64,000 nt of DNA, taken from assembly GCA_036971475.1 (NCBI GenBank), contig JBAIZL010000007.1, positions 30,239,447 through 30,303,446 on the forward strand, given 5' to 3'. Each line of letters begins with the position of its first letter. The stretch's first letter is position 1. The stretch is from Prosapia bicincta. Lineage: Eukaryota > Arthropoda > Insecta > Hemiptera > Cercopidae. The notes under the pieces are model-generated. The model was given only the letters and a program-made list of their open reading frames with translations, was not told the origin of the DNA and did no database searches. A program made the position numbers and the translations under genes. This document shows, in pieces, positions 1-11,391 of this stretch.

Positions 1-220
1 ACCGTACCACCCGACACGACTGAACTCCCCGACCATCTCTGTTGGGTTGAGCTCTACACACGTTCCGACCATGACTACCGTTAGTAGCCAACTTGTTCTC
101 GTGAAGTGAGGTTGTGATCTCGAAGTGCTCTGGATTTGTTTGCCAATGGCACCACATTTATCAAAAATGCAAAAAATTGGTTCATCTTTAGCCGTTATGG
201 TTATTGCTGATGAATAGAAG
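1..220. other. Possible terminal part of a Harbinger-type element
   Basis: The first ~90 bases are GC-rich and contain CCCGAC, CCCCGAC and TTCCGAC motifs, similar in flavour to the motif-dense DNA on the other side of the transposase exon (740-985). This would fit subterminal repeats of the DNA transposon whose transposase exon follows, but no complete terminal inverted repeat is visible because the window starts here. The assignment to the element is inference. Confidence 0.3.
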
Positions 221-640
221 GAGAAAAAGAGAAGTTTATGGGCGAAGAAGTGGTTAATGGAGCGGAAAAAGTTTTCGCACATGAACCTACTTCGGGAACT
301 TGAAGAAAATGATTTCCGAAATTATTTGAGAATGGATGAGGATTGTTTCCTACAGTTGCTAGCTAAAGTGAAACCTTTCATTGAAAGAACAAATACAGTC
401 ATGAGGGAAAGCGTAAGTGCTGAAGAACGGCTTGTTGTGACACTCCGCTATTTAGCAACTGGGAGGTCGTTGGAAGATTTAAAGTTTAGTGCTGCCATAT
501 TTCCGCAACTGTTATCATCAATTATACCACTATTTGGTACACTGTTTGGAAAATGCCCAGAAGGGAATTATATGTCTCATTTCTCCGATCCCTGTTCGAA
601 TAGCTGTCACACTGGTCATCCCACAAACAGCGGTAAGTTT
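218..640 (+). pseudogene. PIF/Harbinger transposase (HARBI1-like), N-terminal fragment
   Basis: The frame opens just after an in-frame TAG at 215-217; the first ATG is at 257. The product resembles the N-terminal helical region of Harbinger transposase-derived nucleases: a basic/tryptophan start, then LLRELEENDFRNYLRMDEDCF, and the diagnostic segment VSAEERLVVTLRYLATGRS followed by EDLKFSAAI (about residues 54-81 counted from the ATG). In the family this precedes the DDE nuclease domain, which is absent here. After about residue 90 the similarity stops and the frame runs to a stop at 668-670. A GCGGTAAGTTT near 630-640 could be a splice donor, so this may be a first exon or a truncated copy. 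The nuclease half is not found within the next kilobases, so I treat it as a partial, probably non-functional transposon remnant. Family assignment is from remembered motifs. Confidence 0.6.
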
Positions 641-739
641 TTAAGTTCTCCAGTAAAGCTTCGATCATAGTTTTCTCTCCGCCGGAACTTGAGACATTTT
701 TGGTACTTCAGATACAATCAACAGTGAATGGCTACCTAA

Positions 740-985
740 AGTTAACTGATTCGCGTGTCGGTTGGCCGACAACGCTACACACGTGCCAACCCGACAGGTT
801 TCTAGGGTGGGGGAGTCGGCTGTCGGGATATCACGTTGACCCAACCAGATCGGTTGGCCCGACTGTCAGGTACAATCTTTTCTGTCGGCCGACAAGCCTA
901 CACACTGACCAACCGTTGGGTCCAACATTGTTGGGCACGACAGTTGGGTGGTTTTGTCGGGACGTGTGTAGCGGGTTTTAGGTGG
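740..985. repeat. GC-rich cluster of TGTCGG / CCGACA-type motifs
   Basis: This stretch repeats short motifs in both orientations: GTCGGTTGGCCGAC, CCAACCCGACAGG, TTGGCCCGACTGTC, TCGGCCGACAAG, ACAGTTGGGTGG. Its base composition is unlike its AT-rich surroundings. Similar motifs occur at 1-80. Such subterminal motif clusters are common binding sites for transposases, so this may be the 3' subterminal part of the Harbinger-like element. The apparent ORFs here are not convincing. Confidence 0.4.
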
Positions 986-1207
986 GCTCAGTTAGCTGAA
1001 ACATCTCGACGGACATTTACTATAAACAAGCGATAGCGTACTTACATTAAAAATGTTTATTGTAGTTACAGAATCCTCACGGAAACCTACTGTAAAGTAA
1101 ATTTTCGCCCTTCCCATCACGACGAAGATGGGGCCATTACAGGTCTTATAACTTTTCTTTGAATTCTTTCTTTCAACAATCCATATAATTATATATTTTT
1201 TACTAAA
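986..1207. other. Unassigned AT-rich spacer
   Basis: No coding potential, tandem structure or recognisable element ends seen between the motif cluster and the Penelope-like element. Confidence 0.4.
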
Positions 1208-1975
1208 GACTTGTAAATATTTATAAACTTGCCTATAGTAGCACTTACTTTTATTTGTTGAGGACGGCCGTTTCGGGAGATGTGTTCTATTGTCAAGTCA
1301 GACCGTAACTGATCTCAAGGATTACGTAGGTTAGGGTATTAGGGTGGGGGTGGGATATTATGGTGGTGTGGGTGTATATTGTGAGTATTAGGAGTTATGA
1401 TGTCAAAATTTGTGTGTGAGTTGCAATGTAATTGTGTATTGAGTATGTGTGTAGGTGTAGTTTGAAGTGTCTGTATATTTCGTATTGCAGTTCATGCCCC
1501 AGTTTTTACATAGGCCAGACAGGGAGGTCCTTCTACACACGTTACCAAGAACATATAAAAGCACTAACAAACAATAACTACCAATCAAACTTCGACGACC
1601 ATCTCAACTACACAAAACATGACTACATAGATATAACATCTAACCTACAAATTCTTCATAAACAACTCAGGAATAATCAACACAACCGAACAATACGAAA
1701 TATGCAGACAATTCAAACTACACCCTACATATATACTCACTACACAATTACATTACAACTCACATGCACTTTTTGACATCATAACTCCTAATACTCACAA
1801 AGTACACCCACGCCACCATAATATCTCATCCCCACCCCCAACACCCTAACCTAAGTAAACCTTGAGATCAGTTACGGTCTGAGTTGACAATATGACACAT
1901 CTTCCGAAACGGCCGTCCTCAACAAATATAAGTAAGTGCTACTATAGGCAAGTTTATAAATATTTACAAGTTCTT
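1208..1975 (+). mobile_element. Penelope-like element 3' end with inverted copy of its tail
   Basis: The interval is built as arm-core-arm. The left arm (about 1208-1487) is the reverse complement of the right arm (about 1691-1975) with scattered mismatches. Both contain ACTTGTAAATATTTATAAAC, a CAACAAAT/AAGTAAGTGCTACTATAGGC stretch and the motif GAAACGGCCGTCCT. The ~200-bp core plus the right arm encode the C-terminal endonuclease of a Penelope-like retroelement on the plus strand. Penelope-like elements are known to carry inverted or partial terminal copies (pLTRs), and this structure fits. The reverse transcriptase is missing, so the copy is severely 5'-truncated. Confidence 0.65.
1462..1830 (+). 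pseudogene. GIY-YIG endonuclease domain of Penelope-like element (fragment)
   Basis: The plus-strand frame from about 1470 reads CSSCPSFYIGQTGRSFYTRY followed by QEHIKAL, the cysteine pair plus YIG...R...EH signature of Penelope-like GIY-YIG endonucleases, which nick target DNA for target-primed reverse transcription. Around 1670-1690 the frame shifts: downstream, another frame reads TEQYEICRQFKLHP then LHYNSHALFDIIT, which resembles the typical C-terminal end of these proteins. The reading frame is therefore broken by at least one indel and has no reverse transcriptase upstream. The last third lies within the right inverted arm, so the left arm carries the same coding tail on the minus strand. 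Confidence 0.65.
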
Positions 1976-3780
1976 AGTGAAAATTAGTAGCTGACGTGAA
2001 GATGGAATCAACAAATATATATATAATTTTTGTATATTCATAAGTAGACCTACATGCTTACCAAATTTAAGGCTAGTTAAACGACTACTGCTCTTATTGC
2101 CCCCAGCATCAACGTTTCGAATTAATTGCATATGTTTGTAGGGTTAAATATAGAACGTAAGTGGCGGTTCTATCACAGAGGGAGGCAGAGGTATACCATA
2201 TGATTATTCAACAATCCTGTTAACTATGGTATAAAAAGTAACTTAAGTCTTGGTACACCAACTCTACGAGGATTAACCCGTAACTATATTCGTTTATACA
2301 AACTATTCGAATAATGACTGAAGTTTTGGAATGTAGCTGCCAAAATATAAATCGCAGATATATACTATACGTTTGAGGGTCACAAACTGAAGTCACTTTC
2401 TCCACAGTAACGCGTAAATCAGATTGGGTTTTAATTTTTTAATGTTTAGTTCGAAATAAAACATTTTTTTTAAATAAAGGTTTAGGAACAAAAATGTTTT
2501 GATTGGTAGTTTCTTATTATTATTATTAAAATAATGAGAAAGCTTGCTGAGGCTAAGGACTTGTCCCACCAGGTAACTTTTGCCTTATAAATATCACGAA
2601 AAACTCTTTCCTAAAAAACCTTGTTCCGTAAGGTTTAGGAGTTGGAATTTTTTTAAAATCTATCATCACAAAAAACTAATTTATTTTGAAACTATAAATA
2701 TAAAAAAATAATTTTGCAATTTAAAAGGCGTATTTTGAAAATTCAAACAATGAAAAGATCTTTGGACGGAACAAATTTTTGAAAGCTAATATATTTCATC
2801 CGGGTTATAACATTCTTTTAACTTCTTATTGTAAAGTTAATTTTATAAACTTTGTTCTGTGCTTATATCAAATAAGAGATATTTATGAGATTATTTATAG
2901 CAATTTATAAGGGCATTATTTATGAGATCAATTTTAAAAATTATTATAATTTTAGTTCACGATTGTTAGGTTACGATAATCCTAAAGTGTACCCGGTTTG
3001 GTAAATTATTTTGTTTTAATCATTTTATTTCATTAATTAATTTCATTAGTAAACACCATTTTTATATTTCAAAATATGTTTCTAAATGTTTTTCATTTTT
3101 AGTTTAACTTCAAAAAATTGAAAACAGCAAGAGTTATTCCAGATATTTTTGAGTTTAGCATGTGTACTGAAGCAGTAACTAAACAATTGCAAACACCATC
3201 TTGTAATTAATATTCTCGCACGATGCTTTTGGATCACACCAAACAAATCTGTGCTAGTTATCTACATATTGCAAGACATCTGTAAATTAATAAATTTGAA
3301 TACAACATAAATTTAATATTTTTTGTTAGCTTGTAGTTAACAACCATACTTGTAGATATGTTGGAAAATGTGTGTTCAAAATGAAACATATGTTGTAACG
3401 TAAACTTTCATAATCTGAAATCTTCAAGCGTGCAACTGTGAACCTCGTCCTTTGTATAATTAAACAATATACATAATTACTTTCGTACCATTTTCCTCAA
3501 TGTGATAAGCATTTCCTTCTTGTTGAATGCATTTGTTACGGTTTCTGTCAGTTTTAGTTATATGTTGCTTATAATGACGAATTAGGCATAAAAAATTACA
3601 ATTAAACTGTTACAAACGAACTGTTCGGTAAACATTGTGTAAAATAAACATTTGCCGTATCTTGGAACTAACCTTGGTTTACGTAAAGCCCTTGGAGTTT
3701 TTTTCAATATCAGAAGAACTATAGAAATACTAGTTTCTATGCTAAGCTATTGTCAAATTTTCCAAGTCCTCTCAGTGACG
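1976..3780. other. AT-rich region without recognised features
   Basis: About 1.8 kb of AT-rich DNA with short ORFs only and many stops in all frames. I see no tandem repeats, element ends, or RNA gene signatures. Confidence 0.4.
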
Positions 3781-3899
3781 TGACCAGTGACGGGAAATGT
3801 GCTCCAGAAACTTTTGCCTTCACTATTTGCATCACAGAATGCACCATCGACTAATAGTGGCATCCGAACCGAGATAAAAGATGAAGTGATGCTCCAAAC

Positions 3900-4350
3900 C
3901 AGCACCTACATCTACTATACAAACCTCGCGAGGTACCTTGGAAGAAAGGGCGTGCCGCACCATGTACTCCACCTCGAGAATGCGAGGACGTTTAAAGTAG
4001 CTGCTAGGGGTGGATGAAACCATCGAAGCAGCAGAGGTCGGAAGCTATCTTAAAAGCATGGATATGGAGGTCCTCAAGGTGTCCCAAAGGGAGGTTGTAC
4101 CGTTTACAAGCAGGCCAGCAAATCCAAGTACGATGCAAGGAAGAAGGTCCGACGGATATAAAAACCAGAAAACGGTCCTTCCGTCAAATCACACTGTACA
4201 CAATACCGACCATTTCCTACGCCCAAGCATCTAATCCGACTACCTCTAGGAAGCCGGCGCAAAGGCTACTTCCTACTATTACTTCCTCCAAACCGGACCT
4301 ACTCCCTACTCCAAATCCGTTTCTGGTCCTAAGGCTAGATCGTCAGTGAC
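3900..4350 (+). pseudogene. Jockey-like Gag (ORF1) fragment
   Basis: Three overlapping frames contribute: one ends ...HHVLHLENARTFKVAARGG, the next continues DETIEAAEVGSYLKSMDMEV, and a third continues RLYRLQAGQQIQVRCKEEGP. The order FKV-x-RG, then a short helix, then a basic stretch resembles the PRE_C2HC-associated region of Jockey-clade Gag proteins, which are nucleic-acid-binding proteins that package the retrotransposon RNA. No complete CCHC knuckles are visible. Two frameshifts within 150 bp show that it cannot be translated as one protein. Assignment rests mostly on its position immediately upstream of a clear Jockey-like RT. Confidence 0.45.
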
Positions 4351-4407
4351 AACACTAGCTCCTAAATCAAAGGTTATTCCGTATGTTAGAGACAAACACT
4401 GACACTA

Positions 4408-5780
4408 CAAACGCAGAGATAAAGTGGGCAATCTCACAAAAACGCTCCAGGAAAACTCCTGGACCAGACACCATGACCAACTGAAGGCTGAAACACCTCA
4501 CGGAGAAAGCGAACACCTACCTCTAAAACATTTACAATGCTATACTTCGGACACAACACTTCCCGGACGCTTGGAAAGAGGCCAAGATCTTGGTATTCCC
4601 CAAACACCAAAAAGACCATAGCAAACCTGACTTATACAGACTAGATGATGTTGTTGAATACGATCCACAAGGTATTTGATGAACGTTTGATCCTGCTCAA
4701 ACGTATCAACAAGAATATCTACACACACACACACACACACACCCACACACAATATACTGGGTCCAAAGCAATTTGGCTTTAGGACAAAATACTCGGCCAC
4801 GCATTCGCTGATGAGAGTGGTGGAGCATGCAACCAATGGGTTCAATAATAACTCCTCGACTGAGGTAGTCTTCCTCGGCATTGAAATTCCCTTTGACCGG
4901 GTCTGGCGCACAGGGCACCTGGTGAAATTACAACACTATGGCTTTCCAGACGAGCTTATACACCAAGTTAGCTCATACCTCTCTAACCGCAAGTTTAGGG
5001 TTGATGTAGATTAAAATCAGTCTACACTACGGACTGTACAGGTCGGAGTCCCTGAGTGCTCATTTATTCGACCCGTATTGTCCAACATCGACATCAAGAC
5101 ATACCGACAACACTCACCACACAAATGACCATATTTGCAGTTAACATCACCTTACACACTCAGTGATGGCCACTACATTTCCTACACTTTAGCTTACAGA
5201 AGCACGCTATAGTACTAGAATCCTTTCCGAGTTACTGGAGAGTTAAAGTGAACGTGGCTAAGGGACAGGATACACAAACTCGACACACCACTAAAACTAT
5301 TAGGCGAGGACATTCACTGAGAGAACCAGGTCAAGTATCTAGGAGTCATACTCGACAGAGGCCTGACTTGGGACCCGCATATTACCAACAAGTTAAAGAA
5401 AGCAACAATTAGATTAACACAACTATATCCTATGCTTAACAGAACAAGCCCACTTTCACTACGGGCGGCCACTACTACATACGTATGTTTTGCGCAGCAT
5501 ACTCACGTACGCTTCACCCGTCTGGGCCCATGCAGGCATCTCACGCACACGCAGATTCCAGTTATTCAAAAACAAGGTTTTGCGAATAATCACGAAGGCA
5601 CCTAGATGTACACGATTAACACTGCTTCACACTGACTTGAAAGTGCCTTTCATCAAACAACACCTCCGACACTTAGCAACAAGCTTCTAGAAACAGGCAC
5701 ACGCACACTCATTTCCTCACTGGGTAGATACGGCCCTATCTACGACACATGCAGACGGCCGCTGTCCCTCCTTACCGCCT
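4408..5780 (+). pseudogene. Jockey-like reverse transcriptase fragment
   Basis: Recognisable RT pieces in order: AEIKWAISQKRSRKTPGPD (N-terminal motif), IYNAILRTQHFPDAWKEAKI and LVFPKHQKDHSKPD (motif around the first RT blocks), QFGFRTKYSATHSL, FLGIEIPFDRVWRTG (motif A; the usual first Asp of L-D-x-E is replaced by Gly), a weak GVPECSFIRPVL (motif B, normally GVPQGSVLGP), YLGVILDRGLTWDPHI (motif E region) and the C-terminal segment ILTYASPVWAHAG with NKVLRIITKAP. The catalytic Y/F-A-D-D block is not found in the expected region near 5200. At least two stops and several frame changes occur. Typical Jockey RT order and spacing support the call; the enzyme is certainly inactive. Confidence 0.7.
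4721..4748. repeat. (AC)n microsatellite
   Basis: Run of about 14 AC units with one C interruption, within the RT relic. Confidence 0.9.
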
Positions 5781-5800
5781 AGCTCTAACTATATTATGCA

Positions 5801-6569
5801 ATAGAATGTACATATTATTATTTTTCTGCTTCACGGTTATGTTCTAGGTGACGCAGGGGCACATCCCCAGGGTCGCAGCTTAGCCCCAACGGAAGTACTT
5901 ATTTGCCATTGCATCCCCTTTCAGTTTCGAGTAGGCAGCGGAAAAAGAGGTGCATGTCATTCGTGCCATAGCCCCACTAACAAGGTATTTGTAATACAAT
6001 ACCCCTCTTTATCCGTTAGCATAAGCATATCCTAGCCCCCAGGATTTCTGCATGATCTGTCGCAAGGTTTTCCAGGCAGGGTTTCTTTCTTGGCAGGTTT
6101 ATTCATCCCGCTATTAGCGCGACACTTACCATACTAATTCATTTCACTATTTCCTGATTCTCCATGGAAATGGGCAATCAGTCCCGTTTCCTTCACTCTC
6201 GTTAGGGATACTAACCGTATGCGCGTGTGAGACGGAGGTAGCTCGCAAAGAGCTGGGCGGGTTCTAGGAAAAATTACTTACATTTTTAACAAACCTAAAA
6301 TACTGACAAGTCTAATACACAGGAAGGATATAAATGCATTTTTAGAAAAATATGCCTCGGAATTGTCAAATACAAAATGCTATATCTATATGCGTTACAA
6401 TAAATGGCGTTGCCATAAATTTAATAAAAATGTTATAGCCTACAGTTTGTTCAGTGAGATCTGTTGCCGGTAGCTTCTGCCAGTAGCCTCTCTATTGCTA
6501 CTGCTTGTACGGAAACGCATAGAAATTATTATCCAGTTTATTAGTTTAAAGGGAAACATATATAGTAAT
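5801..6569. other. Unassigned region downstream of the Jockey relic
   Basis: The first ~450 bases (to about 6250) are richer in GC than the surroundings and could be the 3' UTR of the Jockey relic or another degraded element. No ORF, inverted repeat or tail supports a specific assignment. The remainder is AT-rich and runs into the 155-bp array. Confidence 0.35.
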
Positions 6570-9500
6570 TAAAGCAAATTACTCTTGCTTACTCAGTATT
6601 ACATTAAAAACTTATTATGGCATTTTACAACTGCAGAAGTTTGCATACGTTGTAGCCACAGTCAATGTGGTATTGCATGAAACTGTTGCCGTGAGAGAAA
6701 AGAAAGGCAAGACAATGTGACAAATTACTGTAATTACTCTTGCTTACTCAGTATTACACCAAACATTTAATATGGCATTTTAAAACTGCAGAAATTTGCA
6801 TACGTTGTAGAAACAGTCAATGTGGCATTGCATTAAACGGATTCCGTCAGACAAAAAAAAAAAGACAAGACAATGTGACCAATTACTATTGCTAATTTGT
6901 AATTACACCAAACATTTATAATGGCAATTTAAAACTGTAGAAGTTTGCATACTTTATAGCCACAGTCAATGTAGCCTTAGTCATTCAGGCATTGCATGAA
7001 ACGGTTGCCGTGAGAGAAAAGAAAGGCAAGACAATATGACAAATTACTATAAATACTCTTGCTTACTCAGTATTACACCAAACATTTATTATGGCATTTT
7101 AAAACTGCAGAAGTTTGCATACGTTGTAGCAACAGTCAATGTTGCATTGCATGAAACTGTTGCCGTGAGAGAAAAGAAAGGCAAGACAATGTGACAAATT
7201 ACTGTAATTACTCTTGCTTACTCAGTATTACACCAAACATTTATTATGGCATTTTAAAACTGCAGAAGTTTGCATACGTTGTAGCAACAGTCAATATTGC
7301 ATTGCATGAAACTGTTGCCGTGAGAGAAAAGAAAGGCAAGACAATGTGACAAATTACTGTAATTACTCTTGCTTACTCAGTATTACACCAAACATTTATT
7401 ATGGCATTTTAAAACTGCAGAAGTTTGCATACGTTGTAGCAACAGTCAATGTGGCATTGCATGAAACTGTTGCCGTGAGAGAAAAGAAAGGCAAGATAAT
7501 GTAACAAATTACTGTAATTACTCTTGCTTACTCAGTATTACACCAAACATTTATTATGGCATTTTAAAACTGCAGAAGTTTGCATACGTTGTAGCAACAG
7601 TCAATGTGGCATTGCATGAAACTGTTGCCGTGAGAGAAAAGAAAGGCAAGATAATGTAACAAATTACTGTAATTACTCTTGCTTACTCAGTATTACACCA
7701 AACATTTATTATGGCATTTTAAAACTACAGAAGTTTGCATACGTTGTAGCAACAGTCAATGTGGCATTGCATGAAACTGTTGCCGTGAGAGAAAAGAAAG
7801 GCAAGATAATGTAACAAATTACTGTAATTACTCTTGCTTACTCAGTATTACACCAAACATTTATTATGGCATTTTAAAACAGCAGAAGTTTGCATACGTT
7901 GTAGCAACAGTCAATGTGGCATTGCATGAAACTGTTGCCGTGAGAGAAAAGAAAGGCAAGACAATGTGACAAATTACTGTAATTACTCTTGCTTACTCAG
8001 TATTACACCAAACATTTATTATGGCATTTTAAAACTGCAGAAGTTTGCATACGTTGTAGCAACAGTCAATGTGGCATTGCATGAAACTGTTGCCGTGACA
8101 GAAAAGAAAGGCAAGACAATGTGACAAATTACTGTAATTACTCTTGCTTACTCAGTATTACACCAAACATTTATTATGGCATTTTAAAACTGCAGAAGTT
8201 TGCATACGTTGTAGCAACAGTCAATGTGGCATTGCATGAAACTGTTGCCGTGAGAGAAAAGAAAGGCAAGACAATGTGACAAATTACTGTAATTACTCTT
8301 GCTTACTCAGTATTACACCAAACATTTATTATGGCATTTTAAAACTGCAGAAGTTTGCATACGTTGTAGCAACAGTCAATGTGGCATTGCATGAAACTGT
8401 TGCCGTGACAGAAAAGAAAGGCAAGACAATGTGACAAATTACTGTAATTACTCTTGCTTACTCAGTATTACACCAAACATTTATTATGGCATTTTAAAAC
8501 TGCAGAAGTTTGCATACGTTGTAGCAACAGTCAATGTGGCATTGCATGAAACTGTTGCCGTGACAGAAAAGAAAGGCAAGACAATGTGACAAATTACTGT
8601 AATTACTCTTGCTTACTCAGTATTACACCAAACATTTATTATGGCATTTTAAAACTGCAGAAGTTTGCATACGTTGTAGCAACAGTCAATGTGGCATTGC
8701 ATGAAACTGTTGCCGTGAGAGAAAAGAAAGGCAAGATAATGTAACAAATTACTGTAATTACTCTTGCTTACTCAGTATTACACCAAACATTTATTATGGC
8801 ATTTTAAAACTACAGAAGTTTGCATACGTTGTAGCAACAGTCAATGTGGCATTGCATGAAACTGTTGCCGTGAGAGAAAAGAAAGGCAAGATAATGTAAC
8901 AAATTACTGTAATTACTCTTGCTTACTCAGTATTACACCAAACATTTATTATGGCATTTTAAAACTGCAGAAGTTTGCATACGTTGTAGCAACAGTCAAT
9001 GTGGCATTGCATGAAACTGTTGCCGTGAGAGAAAAGAAAGGCAAGACAATGTGACAAATTACTGTAATTACTCTTGCTTACTCAGTATTACACCAAACAT
9101 TTATTATGGCATTTTAAAACTGCAGAAGTTTGCATACGTTGTAGCAACAGTCAATGTGGCATTGCATGAAACTGTTGCCGTGACAGAAAAGAAAGGCAAG
9201 ACAATGTGACAAATTACTGTAATTACTCTTGCTTACTCAGTATTACACCAAACATTTATTATGGCATTTTAAAACTGCAGAAGTTTGCATACGTTGTAGC
9301 AACAGTCAATGTGGCATTGCATGAAACTGTTGCCGTGAGAGAAAAGAAAGGCAAGACAATGTGACAAATTACTGTAATTACTCTTGCTTACTCAGTATTA
9401 CACCAAACATTTATTATGGCATTTTAAAACTGCAGAAGTTTGCATACGTTGTAGCAACAGTCAATGTGGCATTGCATGAAACTGTTGCCGTGACAGAAAA

Positions 9501-9862
9501 GAAAGGCAAGACAATGTGACAAATTACTGTAATTACTCTTGCTTACTCAGTATTACACCAAACATTTATTATGGCATTTTAAAACTGCAGAAGTTTGCAT
9601 ACGTTGTAGCAACAGTCAATGTGGCATTGCATGAAACTGTTGCCGTGACAGAAAAGAAAGGCAAGACATGGTGACAAATTACTGTAATTACTCTTGCTTA
9701 CTCAGTATTACACCAAACATTTATTATGGCATTTTAAAACTGCAGAAGTTTGCATACGTTGTAGCAACAGTCAATCTTGCATTGCATGAAACTGTTGCCG
9801 TGACAGAAAAGAAAGGCAATATAATGTGACAAATTACTGTAATTACTCTTGCTTACTCAGTA
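6570..9862. repeat. 155-bp satellite array, about 21 units
   Basis: The phrase CTCTTGCTTACTCAGTATTA recurs every 155 bp (for example at 7211, 7366, 7521, 7676 and onward to 9691, last partial at 9846). Edge units near 6582-7056 are the most diverged, including one around 6892 with an A-rich expansion and a longer spacing (319 bp for two units), as expected at array margins. Each unit contains the dyad AATTACTGTAATT. Units differ at a few diagnostic sites (GAGAG/GACAG, ACAATGTGAC/ATAATGTAAC, CTGCAG/CTACAG), which reveal a 7-unit duplication. No ORF. Confidence 0.95.
7521..9690. repeat. 1,085-bp higher-order duplication inside the 155-bp array
   Basis: Seven consecutive units at 7521-8605 show the same order of diagnostic variants as the seven units at 8606-9690: GAGAG+ATAATG, CTACAG+ATAATG, GAGAG+ACAATG, GACAG, GAGAG, GACAG, GACAG. 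The only clear differences I found are AGCAG versus TGCAG in the third unit and one ACAATG/ACATGG change in the last. Confidence 0.8.
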
Positions 9863-11391
9863 ATACTCTTTTAAATGAATCAACCCCCAATGAAAATGTA
9901 AGTATAAAGATGACTCACTAAATCAGGGTGGTTACGGTTAAATCACCCCCTAAGGCGTCATCGTTGGTACCAACCAAATTGCTTTACCTCCCTAAAAATT
10001 CACTTACTTTCTGTGTAGCACCCCTAAAGATGACCTATCTTAATAAACTGAAATTTTCTTCTGATCTCTACGTTCAATACATTACAAACATAAACAGAAA
10101 ACTATATGAAATTTTGTAAACAGGTTTAAAAATCAAAACTCGGAATGTTGATTCTATCTATCCTGGTTGCATCAATTCATTTATTAATAGAACTTATTTT
10201 TAATAATATTAAATTAAATAATATATTTCATAAATAATAAATGTTTATAACACGTAACAGATAACATTAAACATCTTACTCATTACTAGCTTATTTACCC
10301 AGACTTGTTTCGCCAACCACATCACCTTCATCAGAGGTGTGCTGACACTAACACTGATGTAGGTGTAAGCCCATTGCTGATAAAGACATGCACGCTCGTT
10401 AAAAGTAGTCTGATTTACTAATCTGTCATTAGTAAGGTTATGAGCTTATGCTTTTACTATTTACCTTTAGACTTTTATTTTTATTATGTAAGGTCTTTTT
10501 AACAATATGCAACAATATACGGCTTTGATTGCTTTTTTCTTTGTTTGCTTTATGTTTAAATATACAATAATTATAATTTTGATAGTTCTTGTTTTGGAAT
10601 ATTTGACTAATAATTTCTTATCAAATATTCAGCAGAATTTCAATTTTATAATTGTTGATAAATATGACGATAAAAACTGGCTTACCTGAAAGCATTCCCT
10701 GAGAGCTTGCTTTGTGCTACTGACACAGACAGAGCGTCCCGACGCCGGCGTCGACGCACAACTGGACATGCGTACCAGCACAAAAACAAAGATCCAACTA
10801 CACGCGACTCATTCGGTTTGTCATTAAGTAAACAGGTGTTCTGTTATTATTAAGTCCATTATTATAAATGAACTCATCTCTACAAATATTTACTTCCAAG
10901 AGCAACAAACCGATTTAAATCATATAACTAGCTTTCAGTTTACTAAAGCTATTTCTTTACCGAAAGCTATATAATACATACTTTTATTTTCTCTTTCTTG
11001 TCAAATAATAAGGTAAGGAAATGTCGACATGAAGCCAAATTTTTTAACAAATTACAATTTAGACATCACCGCCGCAAATATCACTAATTTATAAATATAA
11101 TCAATGAAGTTCTACCTCATTAAATGTAAGGTGTATTTAATATGCATCAACGTTTTCAAAACAATGTTATGGAACTTTGTAAATAAAAGACGAAAGGGTT
11201 AAACTTTCCAACTATCTCTCAGCGCTACTGTTTAATAGGCTAGAATGAATTGTATTAAAACGTAGCCAGTTTTAGCATGAGAACGGTAAGGACAAAAACA
11301 CCTGGTAGAGCATGTACCTCCTGTAAACCTACCTTTAACGGACTCAAATTGAAGTGCCTACCCATTATTTAATCTATCCGTTACTCTAGAA
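9863..11391. other. Unassigned AT-rich region
   Basis: About 1.5 kb with only short ORFs. A GC-rich patch near 10720-10800 contains the perfect 12-bp palindrome GACGCCGGCGTC at 10741-10752. A hammerhead-like core at about 10304-10334 is listed separately. Nothing else recognised. Confidence 0.35.
10304..10336 (-). ncRNA. Hammerhead-ribozyme-like core, probable Penelope-like element relic
   Basis: On the minus strand the sequence reads CTGATGAAGG, then a short G/T-rich stretch, then GGCGAAACAAGTC. The CUGAUGA...GAAAC spacing matches the hammerhead catalytic core found in termini of Penelope-like elements. I could not build convincing stems I to III, so activity is doubtful. Confidence 0.35.

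Larger units (their letters stand above)
3787..5800 (+). mobile_element. Jockey-like non-LTR retrotransposon, decayed and internally deleted
   Basis: Plus-strand fragments in several frames correspond in order to a Gag-like segment (about 3900-4350) and a reverse transcriptase (about 4408-5780). The Gag-like part is joined almost directly to the N-terminal RT region, so the AP endonuclease region that normally lies between them is missing. Multiple frameshifts and in-frame stops (for example at about 4471 and 4516) show it is dead. An (AC)n run at about 4721-4748 interrupts the RT. No poly-A tail or target duplication was identified; the 3' limit is approximate. Confidence 0.65.

Noticed and set aside
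3832..4023. Minus-strand 63-residue ORF opposite the Jockey Gag remnant
   Set aside because: Shadow of the plus-strand Gag-like sequence.
9928..10119. 63-residue ORF
   Set aside because: Short, AT-rich, no recognisable motif; expected by chance.
10681..10735. Weak similarity to 47392-47440 (both begin CTTACCTGA and share CTACTGA further on)
   Set aside because: Only about 60% match over ~50 bp without gaps resolved; could be chance or a shared SINE fragment, too weak to annotate.
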